From Byssochlamys sp. IMV 00236 (taxonomy: Eukaryota; Ascomycota; Eurotiomycetes; Eurotiales; Thermoascaceae): a DNA stretch of 64,000 bases. The notes beneath the pieces are model-generated. The model was not told the DNA's origin and did no database searches. It worked only from the letters and a program-made list of their open reading frames with translations. The stretch is taken from assembly GCA_001931875.2 (NCBI GenBank), contig MSJH02000819.1, positions 62,001-126,000 of the forward strand, given 5' to 3'. This document shows positions 34,527 through 46,345 of the stretch, piece after piece (position 1 is the stretch's first letter; the number at the start of each line of letters is the position of its first letter). The position numbers and the translations under genes are program-made.

Positions 34527-36636
34527 ATGTTGGGTGCTGTTCGTCGTCAGGGCCTTGCGCAGGCTCTCAGAGCCTGCGCTCCCCGATCCATCTCCGTCAG
34601 AGCAACACCGCAAGTGCTGAGATGGCAACGACCGTCCGCGGCCACATTTCCCTTTGCCAGTCGTTCGATCTACTCGTCGCCGTCTCTGCGAAATGCTGCT
34701 TCCGGTTCTGGTGCCGCCGCGCAGGCGCAGGTGGAGGAACCATTCGAACAAACCCAGGATCGGATCACCGAGTTTGAGGATCTGGCAGCAAGGCAGTTGG
34801 TCAGCCCGAAGATCATCGACAATATTACGAAGGGGATGAATATCAAGACTATGACTGAAGTTCAGAGCTTGACAATCAATGAGACCCTTAAGGGCGATGA
34901 TGTGTACGTCCAAATTACTTTCATCTCTTCCGGATGTTTTGAGTTTTCCTTATCGAAGATGCCATGCCTGTTTATTCGAAAATGCTTCTTGCGATTGTAT
35001 ATGCTAACAGTGTGCGGTTTACAGATTGGCCCAGGCCAAAACTGGTACTGGAAAGACCCTTGCCTTCCTTGTTCCCGTCATGCAGAACATCCTGAAAGAC
35101 AAGTCTCTCGAGAGACGCAGTTCCGACAGACGCGGCTTTGGCAGATCGACGCCTACTGACATCCGAGCCATTATCATCTCCCCAACCCGTGAGCTTGCCG
35201 AACAAATCGCAGTCGAGGCGCGCAAACTCGTCTCAAACACCGGTGTCGTCGTACAGACCGCAGTTGGAGGAACACAGAAGAGAGAGGGCCTGCGACGCAT
35301 CCAATACCAAGGCTGCCATGTTCTCATCGGCACGCCAGGCCGTCTGAACGATATCCTCTCGGACCCTTTGAGCGGCGTCAAGGCCCCTAAACTGAGCGCT
35401 TTCGTCCTCGATGAGGCTGATCGTCTTCTGGATGATGGTTTCGCCCCGGCTATCGAAGAAATTCAGAATCTTCTGCCAGACCCAATGAACGTTGACCGCC
35501 AGACGCTCATGTTTTCTGCGACTGTCCCGCGCGAAGTCATGCGTATGGTCCGTCGGACTATGAAGCCTGACTTCAAATTTGTCAAGACGATTCCGGATGA
35601 CGAAGTGCCCACCCACATGTCGGTTCCGCAGAAAGCGGTCTACCTCAACGGACTGGAGAATAGCCTGCCTGCTGTGCTTGAGCTCGCGAAGAGCTACGTG
35701 GAGAAACAGAAGCAGGATCCCAACCTGCGACCATTCAAGGCAATTGTCTACTTCAACTCCACGGCGCAGGTCAGTGTGGCATACGAATCCTTCGCCGGAT
35801 TGAGGAATGACCCGAATGACCGCCGAAGTGGCCACCCTCTTGGACGGATGTTCTTCTACGAGATTCACTCTCGTCTTACGCAGAGGAGACGCACTCAGTG
35901 TGCCGATGACTTCCGCAGATCGACGTCCGCTATCTTGTTTTCGTCCGATGTCACTGCTCGAGGAATGGACTTCCCCGATGTCACCCACGTTATCCAGGTC
36001 GGTGTCCCTCGTGACCGCGAAACATACATCCACCGTCTTGGACGTACTGCCCGTGCGAACAAGACTGGAGAAGGCTGGATCCTTATTCACGAGGCAGAAG
36101 AATCTGCTTTCCGTCAGAAGATCGGTGATCTGCCTATCAAAGAGGATACCAGTGTCTCTACTGCCGGTGTCAATATGAGCAGAGAGAACCAGCAACTGCC
36201 TGAGGCGACTGCTGAGACTCTCTCTCAGGTCGGCGCTTCGATGAAGACGATCCCGTATAAAACAAAGAGCGACTCGTACAGGGCACAGCTTGGTACACTC
36301 ACTTCCGTCATCCAGAGTCGGAGACTGATGATCAAAATTCTCAACGACCTTGCTAAGTTCGGCTACGGTCTTAGCGAACCGCCAGTTCTGTCCCCCATGT
36401 TGGCCCGCAAGATGAACCTGGATCGGGTTCCCGGTATCAACATTGGACATGAAGACCCAGAGGATGATGGTGACGTGCGCGGTGGGTCTCGTTTTGGCCG
36501 TGATGGCAGATCCTCTCGTTTCGACTCCGGCGACCGCAAATTCGGCCGCGACGGATTCTCCCGTCACGGAGGTCGCTCTGATGGAGCACCCTGGGCAGGA
36601 CGAGGCCGAACTAACCGCCGCTCGGACGACTTTTAG
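34527..36636 (+). CDS. mss116: Mitochondrial ATP-dependent DEAD-box RNA helicase (Mss116 type)
   Basis: RNA helicase expected to help splicing of mitochondrial group I/II introns and translation. Exons 34527-34903 and 35025-36636 join to 662 residues. The first 70 residues are rich in Arg, Ser and Ala and lack acidic residues, as in a mitochondrial presequence. Helicase motifs in order: AKTGTGKT (Walker A, just after the intron), PTRELAEQ, GTPGR, DEAD, SAT, TARGMDFPDV and HRLGRTAR. The C-terminal domain after about residue 480 and the Arg/Gly-rich basic tail (RGGSRFGRDGRSS) match the Mss116/CYT-19 group. A 444-codon antisense frame overlaps it but is a shadow. Confidence 0.9.
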
Positions 36637-37811
36637 AAATAACCGGCTGGAGGCTGAGATAAGTGGATACTAGCATGACCGCATGAATCCCTATCATACT
36701 CTCCCCAGATGATTATCGGATAGGCAACAAAAGAGGCATATACACGGCGTTTATCGGATCTTCTCGTCAAACTTCAGATATCCACCTTTTACTTCCCTCT
36801 TCTTTTTTCTTCTTCCCATTTCAGATATCCTCTTCTACTATTCCAACGACGTCTCCTCCTCCATGGGCAAACGCTCTGGGTTTTTTCTTGAAATTTACAC
36901 GCGGCCAGGATAGGGGAAATTGAGGACCGGGATTTCAATTTAATTCCATCTCAAAGCTTGATTTGATTATCACTTCTGAGAAAAAGCGAAAGGAAAGGAA
37001 GGGAAATAATGATCGGATCGGCATCTCATCTCATGTATTTTTTCTCATGCAACTAACTAACTAACCACATGTATGTAACAATATCTGACCTGACCTGTAC
37101 TATGTCTTTTGTTTCCTCTACTTCTTTCAAGTAAAGTTAGGGGTTTTATGCTGCCTTCTCACAGGAAAAGAAGAAGGGAAACGAACGAATGCGTTATATT
37201 TTGTGGTTAAATTAATTTGGAACTCATCTCATCTCATCTCATCTCTGAATATGATTATTGCTCTCTGTCATCTCTCTCTTGATAAAAGCCCCTGGCTTTG
37301 TAAAAACTGGTCGAATCTGATCCAATCTCATTCATATTCATATTCACTCATACTATCCACAATATGAAACAACACATCCCTCGAGAACAAACATCAACCA
37401 AACTACCAATGCATAGCATACATACCACCTAAAAGGAGAAAAAAATACACTGAATGAGCAAATCAACATTTGATAACTGGCCATAGGGGTATTGTGGTAC
37501 GGTACACGAAATGCATGATCCTCGTAGCCTTCGATGTATGTATGTATGTATGTAATAATGCCTTATGAGATCTGTCCGTGGGCATGAGAACAAGACAAAT
37601 AGGAAAAAACTTGGATAGAAAAAAAAAAGATTAAATAGGACCTCCACTGCCCGGGTATTCAAAAGCGCCTTGATAACTCCAATTCTGCACGCTTTTTTCC
37701 AATTAATGCTCTGGTCTGGTCTGGTGTGATTTTCCGTTTCTGTTTCTCGCTCTGCGCTGAGTTCCTGTAATGGGTGAGATAGTACTGGTACTTAGACTTA
37801 GAAGGAAGAGA
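36637..37811. other. Convergent 3' region mss116 / J-domain gene
   Basis: 1.2 kb between two converging genes, with microsatellites (CTCAT)n at 37222-37246 and (GTAT)n at 37535-37554 and long pyrimidine stretches. No supported ORF; likely 3' UTRs and terminators. Confidence 0.6.
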
Positions 37812-40800
37812 CTAGGCTACGACTTTCCCTCCGTTCTTGATCCATTTTCGCACCTCGCCTAGTTCCTGGACGCATTCTAGATGGAGTTCCCATGCGACGT
37901 TCCAGTGTTCTCGGACTTTAAAGTCTTCCTCGATGCCTCGGAGATAGGCGCTGTAGCCGCCGCGGGCTGTTCCCGGGATGAGAACTTCTTCGTCATCCAC
38001 GTCGGTGTCCTTTTCGCCTTCGTCGTCCACTTTGAGTCGGGTGGAATCGCCAAAAGCACTTATCCAGTGTGCAGAAAGTCCGGTCTCGACTGAATCTTGT
38101 CTGGCGTTGAAGTGACGCAGCATGCGACGGTTGAAAACATTCCACTCGCGCATGTAGGCGGTCATCTCGGCCACATATCGGTCCCACGCTTGCTTGGGCA
38201 GGACCATCTGTTGCGATCCAGCACGGGCTGCGACCAGAGCTGGCCGAGTAGGACGCTTGGGAGGATTGGGACACTGTAGTTCACGAGGACGCCCTGATCG
38301 TGCGTTGTCATCCGGATTATTCGGGCGCGATTCGAACGGAAGAGTGGTGAAAATGTCGTTTAGGTCGTTAATTCCAACATTGTTTGTGGAAGCCAACGGG
38401 GTCACATTGTTCAAGCCAGTGAAGTTGTAGATATTAGGCTGTCCGTTCGTCTCAGTCGACTCCGTCTCACTCGTTGGCTGGGTCGAACCTGTCTTGTTGG
38501 CTGCAGTTGACGCTGTAGTATGCGGTTCGTCTTCTCTTGCACCAGGCCGCCATTCAGGGCGGTTTGGCTCCACTGACACGAGCCTAGGCTCACCTGGTCT
38601 ATGGCCATTTGCAGGAGGCACAGTAGTCTTGGCGGGGATATCCTCGTCAATGTCCATTGCCTCTCCATCTTTGGAAATTCCCTCTGATGATGCATCGCCC
38701 TTATCGGGGTGCAGGGTAGCCTTTTCCTCATCCGCCTCCGTCGACACGGTAGGCTGGGACTTCGCGGCAGGCCTTGCCTGCTTCCTGGGACTCCTTGCAC
38801 GGCGAGTGTTGGCTTGCTGTTGCGTATTCTCAGGCTGTGGAATAGTCCATGCAGCATTCTTCAACTGCTCGGCCCAAACATCTGCCGAAAACTTGGCTTC
38901 TGCGAATGGTGTTGGCGCTTGTTTCGATGCGGATGGAGCACGCGAGGTGCCTTGGCTTGAGGAACCGTTCTTCGATTGCGAAGAAGCAGTAGACCTGCCA
39001 GGCGTTCGACCACGACCGGGTGATCCTCGTCCACGATTCGCTGCATCCTTAGCTGACGGGGCAAAGAAGTCCGCAGCCCCTTCGAAAGTGTTGCGCCAGT
39101 GATCCGCCGAAAAAGTAGTGTGTAGATTCTCGTGGCTCTTGGATTCTCTGTTCATCGTGGCTTTCGAGGTAGTCGATCCTTGGAAGCTACGAGACGGGTC
39201 AGCATCATATCCTTGGGTTCTCGATATCGACTTAATTAATGGGTCAGGAAGTTGGCGAAGCGAGGCGCGAATCGCTGCCGCTGATGGAGCTGCGCTTTTG
39301 CCGTCGTCTGTTACCCTGATCCGCTTGGGGGATGTGGCCGGAACCATCACACTGGAAGGGTAGGCCCAATACGGCGGCTGTTTGCGCGGGCCTTTAGGGG
39401 CGGCCTTTGAGGAACAGAATCCCCATTTACGGGACCAAGAAAGGGTAGATGATTCAGGGGCGGCGTCATACTTATTAAAGGGTTCCTTTGATTCTCCGGT
39501 AACATCACGGGTCTCGCGTTTCTCTGGACGTTGAGTGTTATGCGATTCGGTGGTCGTAGCTGAGGCATGGAAGCCATTCGGGAATGCGGTGCTATCTGAG
39601 GCATGCCCTTCATAATGATTGTCAGTATTTTCATCCATATATCCGTGATGGCTCCGTGGCCTGGGTCCGTCGAAACGCCTGGGAGGGTATAGGTGATCCG
39701 GAGAATCATAATCGGCCGGCCAAACTGAGGGATTCTCACCAGCTCCTGAGTTCCAGTCCTTGTAGAAGTCGGAAAATTTCTGGTTCGGGCGTAGTCTACT
39801 TTTAGGGACGGCCCGTGGCTTGAAAGTAGGCCGGTCTTCGTCTTCGTCAAGATCATCCTCGTCCTCGTCTAGGTCACTCGAAGTAGTCGACGAAGAAAAG
39901 GCTCGATCCCGGTTCTTCAGTTGTGGGCTCGCGCTACGATGCCGTCCAGTTTTGCTATGCGCAGGGCTGGGAGGATTCGTCCTCGAGTGAGGTCTCGGGC
40001 TGCTAGGGGAGTCCCTTACGGTAGAGGACCGGCCGAGTCCAGAACTTGAGAAGTAAGTCCTTTCGCCTCCGCTGGTTGCGTACCGCGTGCTGAGCCTTTC
40101 AAATCCCGGGATAGTGAACTCTTCCGGTGCAGTGGTCTTCTTTGCGGTGGGAGCTGGTGCCGGTTCGTAAAACGCACGTTCCGGTCTCGGGACATTGGTG
40201 TAGGCGGAAGTGTTGGCTGCTGGCGGTTCATCGCCGCCTGGTGTCCCTGGAGCAAAGCCCTGCTTCCTCCTGGTGGATGGGGTCCGCGGAGGTCCAGTAG
40301 CAGGCTGCGTCGGCGGAGGCTGCTTCTCATATGCCGTCTTGAAGTATTCGTATGCCGACCTCGGCCTCGCGGATTGTCCGGTTGTTGTCCCCGTTGGCGT
40401 TCCTCTGGGAGCTGGATATGATTTACCGGTCCGAGGATCAAAGTTAGCCCAGCCAGGCGTTGCGTTATTCTTCATCTCCTGGAAACCACGGAAAGCATCT
40501 GCCCGAGTTTGAGGCTCATCCCGCGTCTTCTCCCATGGCTGCTGTTGTGCTGCTCGTGCATATCTGGCAAAGCTCTGCGCGCTTGCTGAAGGATGGGCTT
40601 GGTAAGATTGTCGCTGAGAATAGCCTGGTCTAGAAGTCTGGGCCCTTGAGGTAGGAGGTGGTGGCGGAGGAGCATACGGTTGCGACGCGGGTTTTGGTGT
40701 GGTCGGTTTCTTCGTGGCAGTCGCCGCTTTCGCTGCACCATACGTCCTTCCATAGCCAGCTCGAAGCCTATCCGTATCATACCTCAGACGCAGTTGTGGA

Positions 40801-41049
40801 TCAATAAGAATCTCATGAGCTGCTTGTATCGCTTGAAACTTTGCGTTGAATTCGGCTTCCCTTCCCGGATTTCTGTCGGGATGGTACTTCAAAGCTGTGT
40901 CATTCCACCAGTTAGCCACTGTAGACGGGTCTTGAAGAACTTTTACTCTCACCAAGCTTCCTGAATTGCTTCTTGATTTCATCCGTATCGGCGCTCGGGG
41001 TCAGACCCAAGTCCGCATAGTAATCCCGGCGTACGTCTGCTTTCACCAT
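37812..41049 (-). CDS. Large J-domain (DnaJ-like) protein with disordered middle
   Basis: Putative Hsp70 co-chaperone. Minus-strand exons 41049-40953 and 40894-37812 join to 1059 residues. Exon 1 supplies helix I-II of the J domain (DYYADLGL..DEIKKQFRKL) and exon 2 completes it with the HPD motif (LKYHPDRNP). Starting from the later in-frame ATG at 40982, which lies inside the intron-retained frame, would destroy the J domain. Residues of roughly 80-850 are low-complexity (Pro, Ser, Thr, Arg, Gln), probably disordered. A compact conserved-looking C-terminal part of about 150 residues (WDRYVAEMTAYMREWNVFN..) follows and ends in KVVA. Nuclear or cytosolic partner unknown. Confidence 0.85.
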
Positions 41050-43032
41050 CTTGCCGGTGCAGTGGGGACCTTATGTGTCCGTTCAAGCACGAGAGGGTGT
41101 CTCACGAAGCAATATCTCTCACATGCATTGCCTGTACTATATTCTGGAATTGGAGTACAACAGGGGCCAAGCATCTATAGAATCGATAGACAGAGCAAGG
41201 GGTAACAGCAACCACGTTGCCTTTCAGCCAACTTCGAGCTTCCCAAGAACCAATTATCCCCAGGGTGCAATCTATCGCAGTGGTCAAAAGAGGTGAGGTA
41301 AGAGGATAGTCGGTCGTTATTGCAGGCAAAATTCCAGAATGCCGTCGTGGCGGGGACTGTTTCACAAAACGCGCGCTGTCAGCGTCATAGAACGACTTGA
41401 TTGAAAGCTGTCAGAATCCAAACTATGAATATCAAAGACAATAGCAGCAAAAGCAGCAGGGAAAAGAATACATCCTCTTCCAGCCACTGCACAGTTGAGG
41501 GGGTCGTGTAAGACACAGTTGGCCCAAAAGTGAGGCGTAGATGCAAGGGCCAGAAATCAGAGCCTAGGCTGGAGGTCCAGGTGAAAATTGAAGTGTGCGT
41601 ACCGTTGTTTGAATCTCTGCGGTAGGTCCCAACTAATGTATAGTCTGCGTCTTTGGAACACAGTCCGGTTCGCACCAACAGCTTCGAGACAGTGAGAGCT
41701 TATCCTCACGCAGACAGGATAAGTAGTATGCTTCCGCAACTCTTCCCCAAGCGCGGAACGGCGTTGGACCCTGCGTGTGGGGTGATCCACGGAGGAACAG
41801 AAGAAAGGAATGGCAGATCAGAGATCTCTTCGCTCTGATCGGTGGGCAACGAGAGAGGGTCGTAACAGAGAAGGTCGGACTGGATAACGATTCCGCGGAG
41901 CTCAACGCGGTTGGATGGAGTCGAGCGCAGGGTGAGTTGGCGGACTGACTGTGATTCGCAGCCGCAGAAGGACAGTCGAGGCCACGATCGACCTGCTGCG
42001 ATAGAAAGCTAGCAGAGAACGAGCGTCCTGGCGATGTTGACGTCGGCGGTGGATTGTGATTGTTTTGTTTTTTTGTGTCTGCTTCTGCTCTTTGGAGTTT
42101 GCGGTCCCGCCTCGTCCCACAAGGCAGAAAAGCCGCCCAAGTTGCTGTAACTGGACCGCCGCAACTATCAATCAACAATACTAATGATTATTATATTCGG
42201 CGACTACAAAGCCAACGCGGATGGTGGCTGGTCTTTAGGAAACACCAGCAGTCGCTGCGATACGCAACGCAGGAGTCCGCAGTCAGTCCTACTATACAGG
42301 GAATCTCCTCCGCAAACATCCTCAGGATGCTAGACTGTCGTCCACTGCACTTCATCCAGCATGCTATCATCACCTTGGCGCCTTACTGCCCAACTGCTGG
42401 CATGCACGCAAAGCGGCCATCCAGCGACGCAGCTAGAGTCCGGAGACCACGGGAGATTGCAGACAATAACTACCAGCCAGCAGATTATGAGATCACTGAC
42501 CCGATCTGCTGCCCACTTGATTGGAGCTCTATCATGCCGTCAGATTCAGTGACGATGTATGCCTTTAGACCAGGTCAGATGGATATATTCCGAAGTAGGA
42601 CACTGTCCTACGAAGCTAACTATACTTGAAAATGTCAAGGGTTGAAAAGAAGACAGTGAACGTCATAGGGGGTATGATAATGTGTCTGACTTGCTTCCAG
42701 GTGACCAGACCGTCATCCGCTAGCAGACAACCAAGTCGACAAGGCTCCACAGAATAATCGATATAGAATTGCACCGTGGACGGAGTGAAAGCACAAGTCA
42801 TAACGCTCTATGATATCAGGGCAAGCCGCTTTCGTTTCCGTCCCAGAAGATGCAGCACACAAACCATTGATTTCCCGTCATAAACCTTCGCTATCCGAGT
42901 AACATAACTCCCAACGAGATAGAGCTAGAGAAAGCAACAAAGAAGTTTTTATCGGCAAAACATACATACTGAGAAGGAAATTCAACACGTAGTGAAGACG
43001 TAGCTTTTCACGTAACAGCATAAGGGGAATAT
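41050..43032. other. Intergenic region upstream of the J-domain gene
   Basis: 2.0 kb. It holds the J-domain promoter and the 3' region of the Zn2Cys6 gene, both minus strand. One minus-strand frame (41678-41385) ends in a strong transmembrane-like run (leucine-rich, followed by IFIVWILTAF) and might be a small tail-anchored protein, but I found no conserved motif. Otherwise nothing. Confidence 0.5.
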
Positions 43033-43368
43033 TTAGTTCCCTCCATTCGAGGGCCCTGCACCGTTGCCGCCAAAAAAGAAGCCATCGAAGAGGTCGTAGC
43101 CAGTACCCTCGCTCCAGTCGTGCTGGAAATCAACAGCAAGACCAAAGCCAAGGTCAAGACCTGGTCCAGCTCCCGCCCCAAAAGACGGCATAGACGGATA
43201 CTCTTGGGTACCGTCTTGTCTTGTCTCAAGATTCATCGCCCCACCGGGAGCGAAGTCAAGGAAATCCAGCCCGGGGTCAACAAAGCCTTCCTGCTCGGGA
43301 GCTTGCGATTGACCGTAGTTCTGTTGTGCACCTCTTGACGAAGGACTCTGAGGTGAGTTGTAGTAATA

Positions 43369-43401
<33 letters not shown>

Positions 43402-46345
43402 GGAATTTGGCCCATCATACGTATTGTCGTACGACTGCATATACTGTGAATTCCGATGGTACCGGCCTTGTGGATTTTCTCGTTGGAGGTTTGCCATTGG
43501 TTGGCGACCGCCATATCCAGATCCATCATAGGACTGGAGACGTTGTCGTTTACCGCTGGGAGGGGTCATACCCTCAGCGAAGAGATCACCGAGATTCATA
43601 TCGAATCTGGGTTGAGGCCGCGCTTGCCTGGACTGGGTCTGCCGGGGTGGCATCTGATATTCGGAGCCACTCTTTCGAGATCCGGGACTTTCAAAATAAG
43701 TCTGCGGTGTGCGTGAAGCGGGAGCACCGAGAGGCGTCCCGGAGTTGTCGCTGCCAAAGCCCGTAGTTGACAGACACATCTGAACGGTCGCCTTGCTCAT
43801 CCTTTCAAAAGCATCCCGACAGGCTTCTGCTGGTGGACACTTCTCCATCAGATCGCCCAAAACCGAGGTGGCAGAAAGAACGGTAAAATCAACGTCATCG
43901 AGTGTCTAGAAGCGTGAGCCAAGTTCCACAAACGAGGCACTATGTGCGACTTACCAGGCGACTTCGGACCACAGGCGAGTGCCATATTGCATATAGGAAC
44001 GATATACCTGGGGCTTGTCAGCTCGCCTATGTTACAGCCATCGAAGACGGCGATGTCTTACCTGCCATGAACAGGTGATGTGTAGCCAAGTAAGTGTAAT
44101 TCACTAGGTGGACACGGTGCAGTTGTCGATATATTCTCAAGACCTTCTGTCCTGCTTCTGCAACCTTGAGGTAAATGTCGTCTTCGTCCTCGCTGTCTTC
44201 AACATTCGAGAACGATGGACTCGAAACATCATCTGCCGGTGTTAGAGCTCCAACCAACGGGGCCGGCACCGTCAAGCTCTGTCTGTACAACATGACGATT
44301 GCTTGGAAATAGTTCAGCTCGAAAAATTCCACAGAGAATTGCACGCCCGTTTCCTGACGGGTTGGCGCAGAGTCTCTCCATTCAGCAAGTCGGCGATGCA
44401 CGTCTTTTCGCCAAGATCGGAAGGAGTCGAAGTTCTGTAGGAAAGGTGATGGGAGTTTGGTGTGCATGAAAGCATTTCGACTGTTCTTCCCCCCTTGTCT
44501 CGCAAGTCGCGCCTGTTGGTACTGCAAGACTTGTTGGATTTCCGACTGGAGAAGGCGTAGTTTGAGATAGTGATGAGCGACCACTTTGTAACTGGGTGCA
44601 TCTTCTGGTGGTGTTAGGAAACCAGCCTTTGTAATATACTTGTCATCCAACAAGGACGGAAATTCCGTCGTGATGACCTGGTCTGTTATACCGAACGGCC
44701 GGCCCACACAGGTGCTTACGAGACGGTCGAAACTGTAAACACACCACCAAAGGCGCCGACGAAAGTCTCGAACCCATTCTCTCCGTCCTCGTTCACGAGG
44801 ATCTATGCTTGGCTTCTGCTTGTCGTCAGTACCGATCGCTAGGCGTGGCACACCCTCCTCTCCAATAGAGTCGATGCCTGTGCCATCCTCGTAATGCAGA
44901 CCCAAGTCGACGGCCAATCTGACAGCAACTCCAACAATGTACCAGAGACCCGGGGGAACGGGTCGAAGGAGAGCAAAACCGGCCAGAAGGAGGACCGCCT
45001 GCAGTTCTTCAAGACCGGCACCAAAGCCATTGCTCGAGGTAGGAGAACTGAGAAACGCTTCCAAATGGACACTCGCAGCGGCATGGTACTCCTCCGGTTG
45101 ATACTGATGGCTCGAATGTTTCCGTCTGGCTGATGGTTCTGTTGATGGCCGATCACCAGCCTTATTTTCATCGTCTGCATTTGATGCCTTTCCTTCGTAG
45201 ATTATACCGGCACCGATGGCGAAAACGATGTTGAGTACATACAGATCCCTGGAAGACGAGTCCTTTGCGTCACTGGAATAGACTCGATCCATGAGTTCCA
45301 CGAAATCAGGACGATGGAGGATCGGCATCTGAGGGTTGGCGTGTTCAAAGTACAGCTCCACCAGCTTGTTGGCAAGCTCTCGATCGGGAAACTCTGCACA
45401 TTTCACCGTTGGCTTCGTCTGCAGGCCAAAGTAAGAGTCTCGCATCGTGCTCGCACCGCCTCCTGTGACAGTCTGGGGCAAACGATCACCCGACCGAGTA
45501 GATCCGCGATCCGACCCATTTCCTGATACGGAACTCTTGACTGCTGCGAAGACCACCCTGGCGAAAGAGATGCCGGATGTAGAGCCCAGATAGCGAGGGT
45601 CCGAGGTCCCTTGAACGGACACCATTCCAATATTCGATACCAAGTTATCCAGCCTCTCTTCGGTTTTCTTTTCCCGACTAGCGCTTCCATCCTCGCCGTC
45701 TGCGCCACCTTTCCTTGCCCCGGATCCTTCTACCAAGCTACTATCTCTGTCCTTCTCTTTCTTTATTGTCGCGGAACTTACACCAGACATGGGAGAGTCC
45801 TCCGCGACAGAATGGGCTTGTGCAGTATCCGCCACGCCCTCTCCTCCAGTTGTCTCGTCGCCTTCAAAAGCGGCTGCTTCCTTGTACCCAATTCCATTGT
45901 CGGTCAACAATTTTTCGAGATATGCGACGCGAGCCTCCAAAAAGTATACATAGCTGCGGGGTATCTCCCGTTTCGTGATTGGATCGTAGCCCACACAGCG
46001 TACTCCAGCTTTCTCGCAGGACTGGCAGCGGGGAAGACGTTGGTCGCATCGGTTTTTGCGCAGCCGGCAGCGATTGCAGGCGGAGACGTTGCGGAACGAC
46101 GAGGTTGAGTTACCCGCAGCAAGATGTGCGCTGGACATGGCCGCAGAGGATTGTGTCGTCGTTAGTGGAGAATGAGCGGCCTGTCCATGGGAGTAATGGT
46201 GCTGAGCACCTGGATCATTGCGCGGCGGGCCCAGTAACGACTGTGACGATGAGCGGGGAGGGTTGTCTGAAGAATCAAAGGAAGCGCGAAGCCTCTTTGT
46301 GCCGGATGGACTCGTAGATGCAGGTGGAACAGCGGGATTCAACAT
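43033..46345 (-). CDS. Zn2Cys6 transcription factor, PPR1-like, with glutamine tract
   Basis: Nuclear regulator. Minus-strand exons 46345-44062, 44007-43955 and 43905-43033 join to 1069 residues. The zinc cluster is C90-X2-C93-X6-C100-X6-C107-X2-C110-X6-C117. It is followed by DPITKREIPRSYVYFLEARVAYLEKLL, a linker plus coiled-coil start that closely resembles yeast PPR1 and related factors. The fungal-specific transcription factor middle domain lies around residues 330-640 (for example RRRLWWCVYSFDRLVSTCVGRP). The C-terminal 290 residues are low-complexity, with Q11 at 43369-43401 and acidic/glycine-rich segments that may activate transcription. Target genes cannot be read from sequence. Confidence 0.88.
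43369..43401 (-). repeat. Glutamine-coding CAG/CAA tract (Q11)
   Basis: Eleven CAG/CAA codons in the last exon of the PPR1-like gene, interrupted by CAA codons; a typical polymorphic tract in fungal regulators. Confidence 0.85.

Noticed and set aside
35233..36567. 444-codon open frame on the minus strand
   Set aside because: It lies fully antisense to the conserved DEAD-box helicase. Its composition reads as the mirror of the helicase codons and it contains no domain motif.
37222..37554. Short tandem repeats as a CRISPR-like array
   Set aside because: Simple microsatellites without spacers, in a eukaryotic 3' region.
38494..39102. 202-codon plus-strand frame
   Set aside because: Shadow of the J-domain gene on the minus strand, whose low-complexity region leaves other frames open.
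41633..42178. 181-codon minus-strand frame upstream of the J-domain gene
   Set aside because: No recognisable motif, atypical composition, and no splice-supported continuation; probably promoter or UTR DNA.
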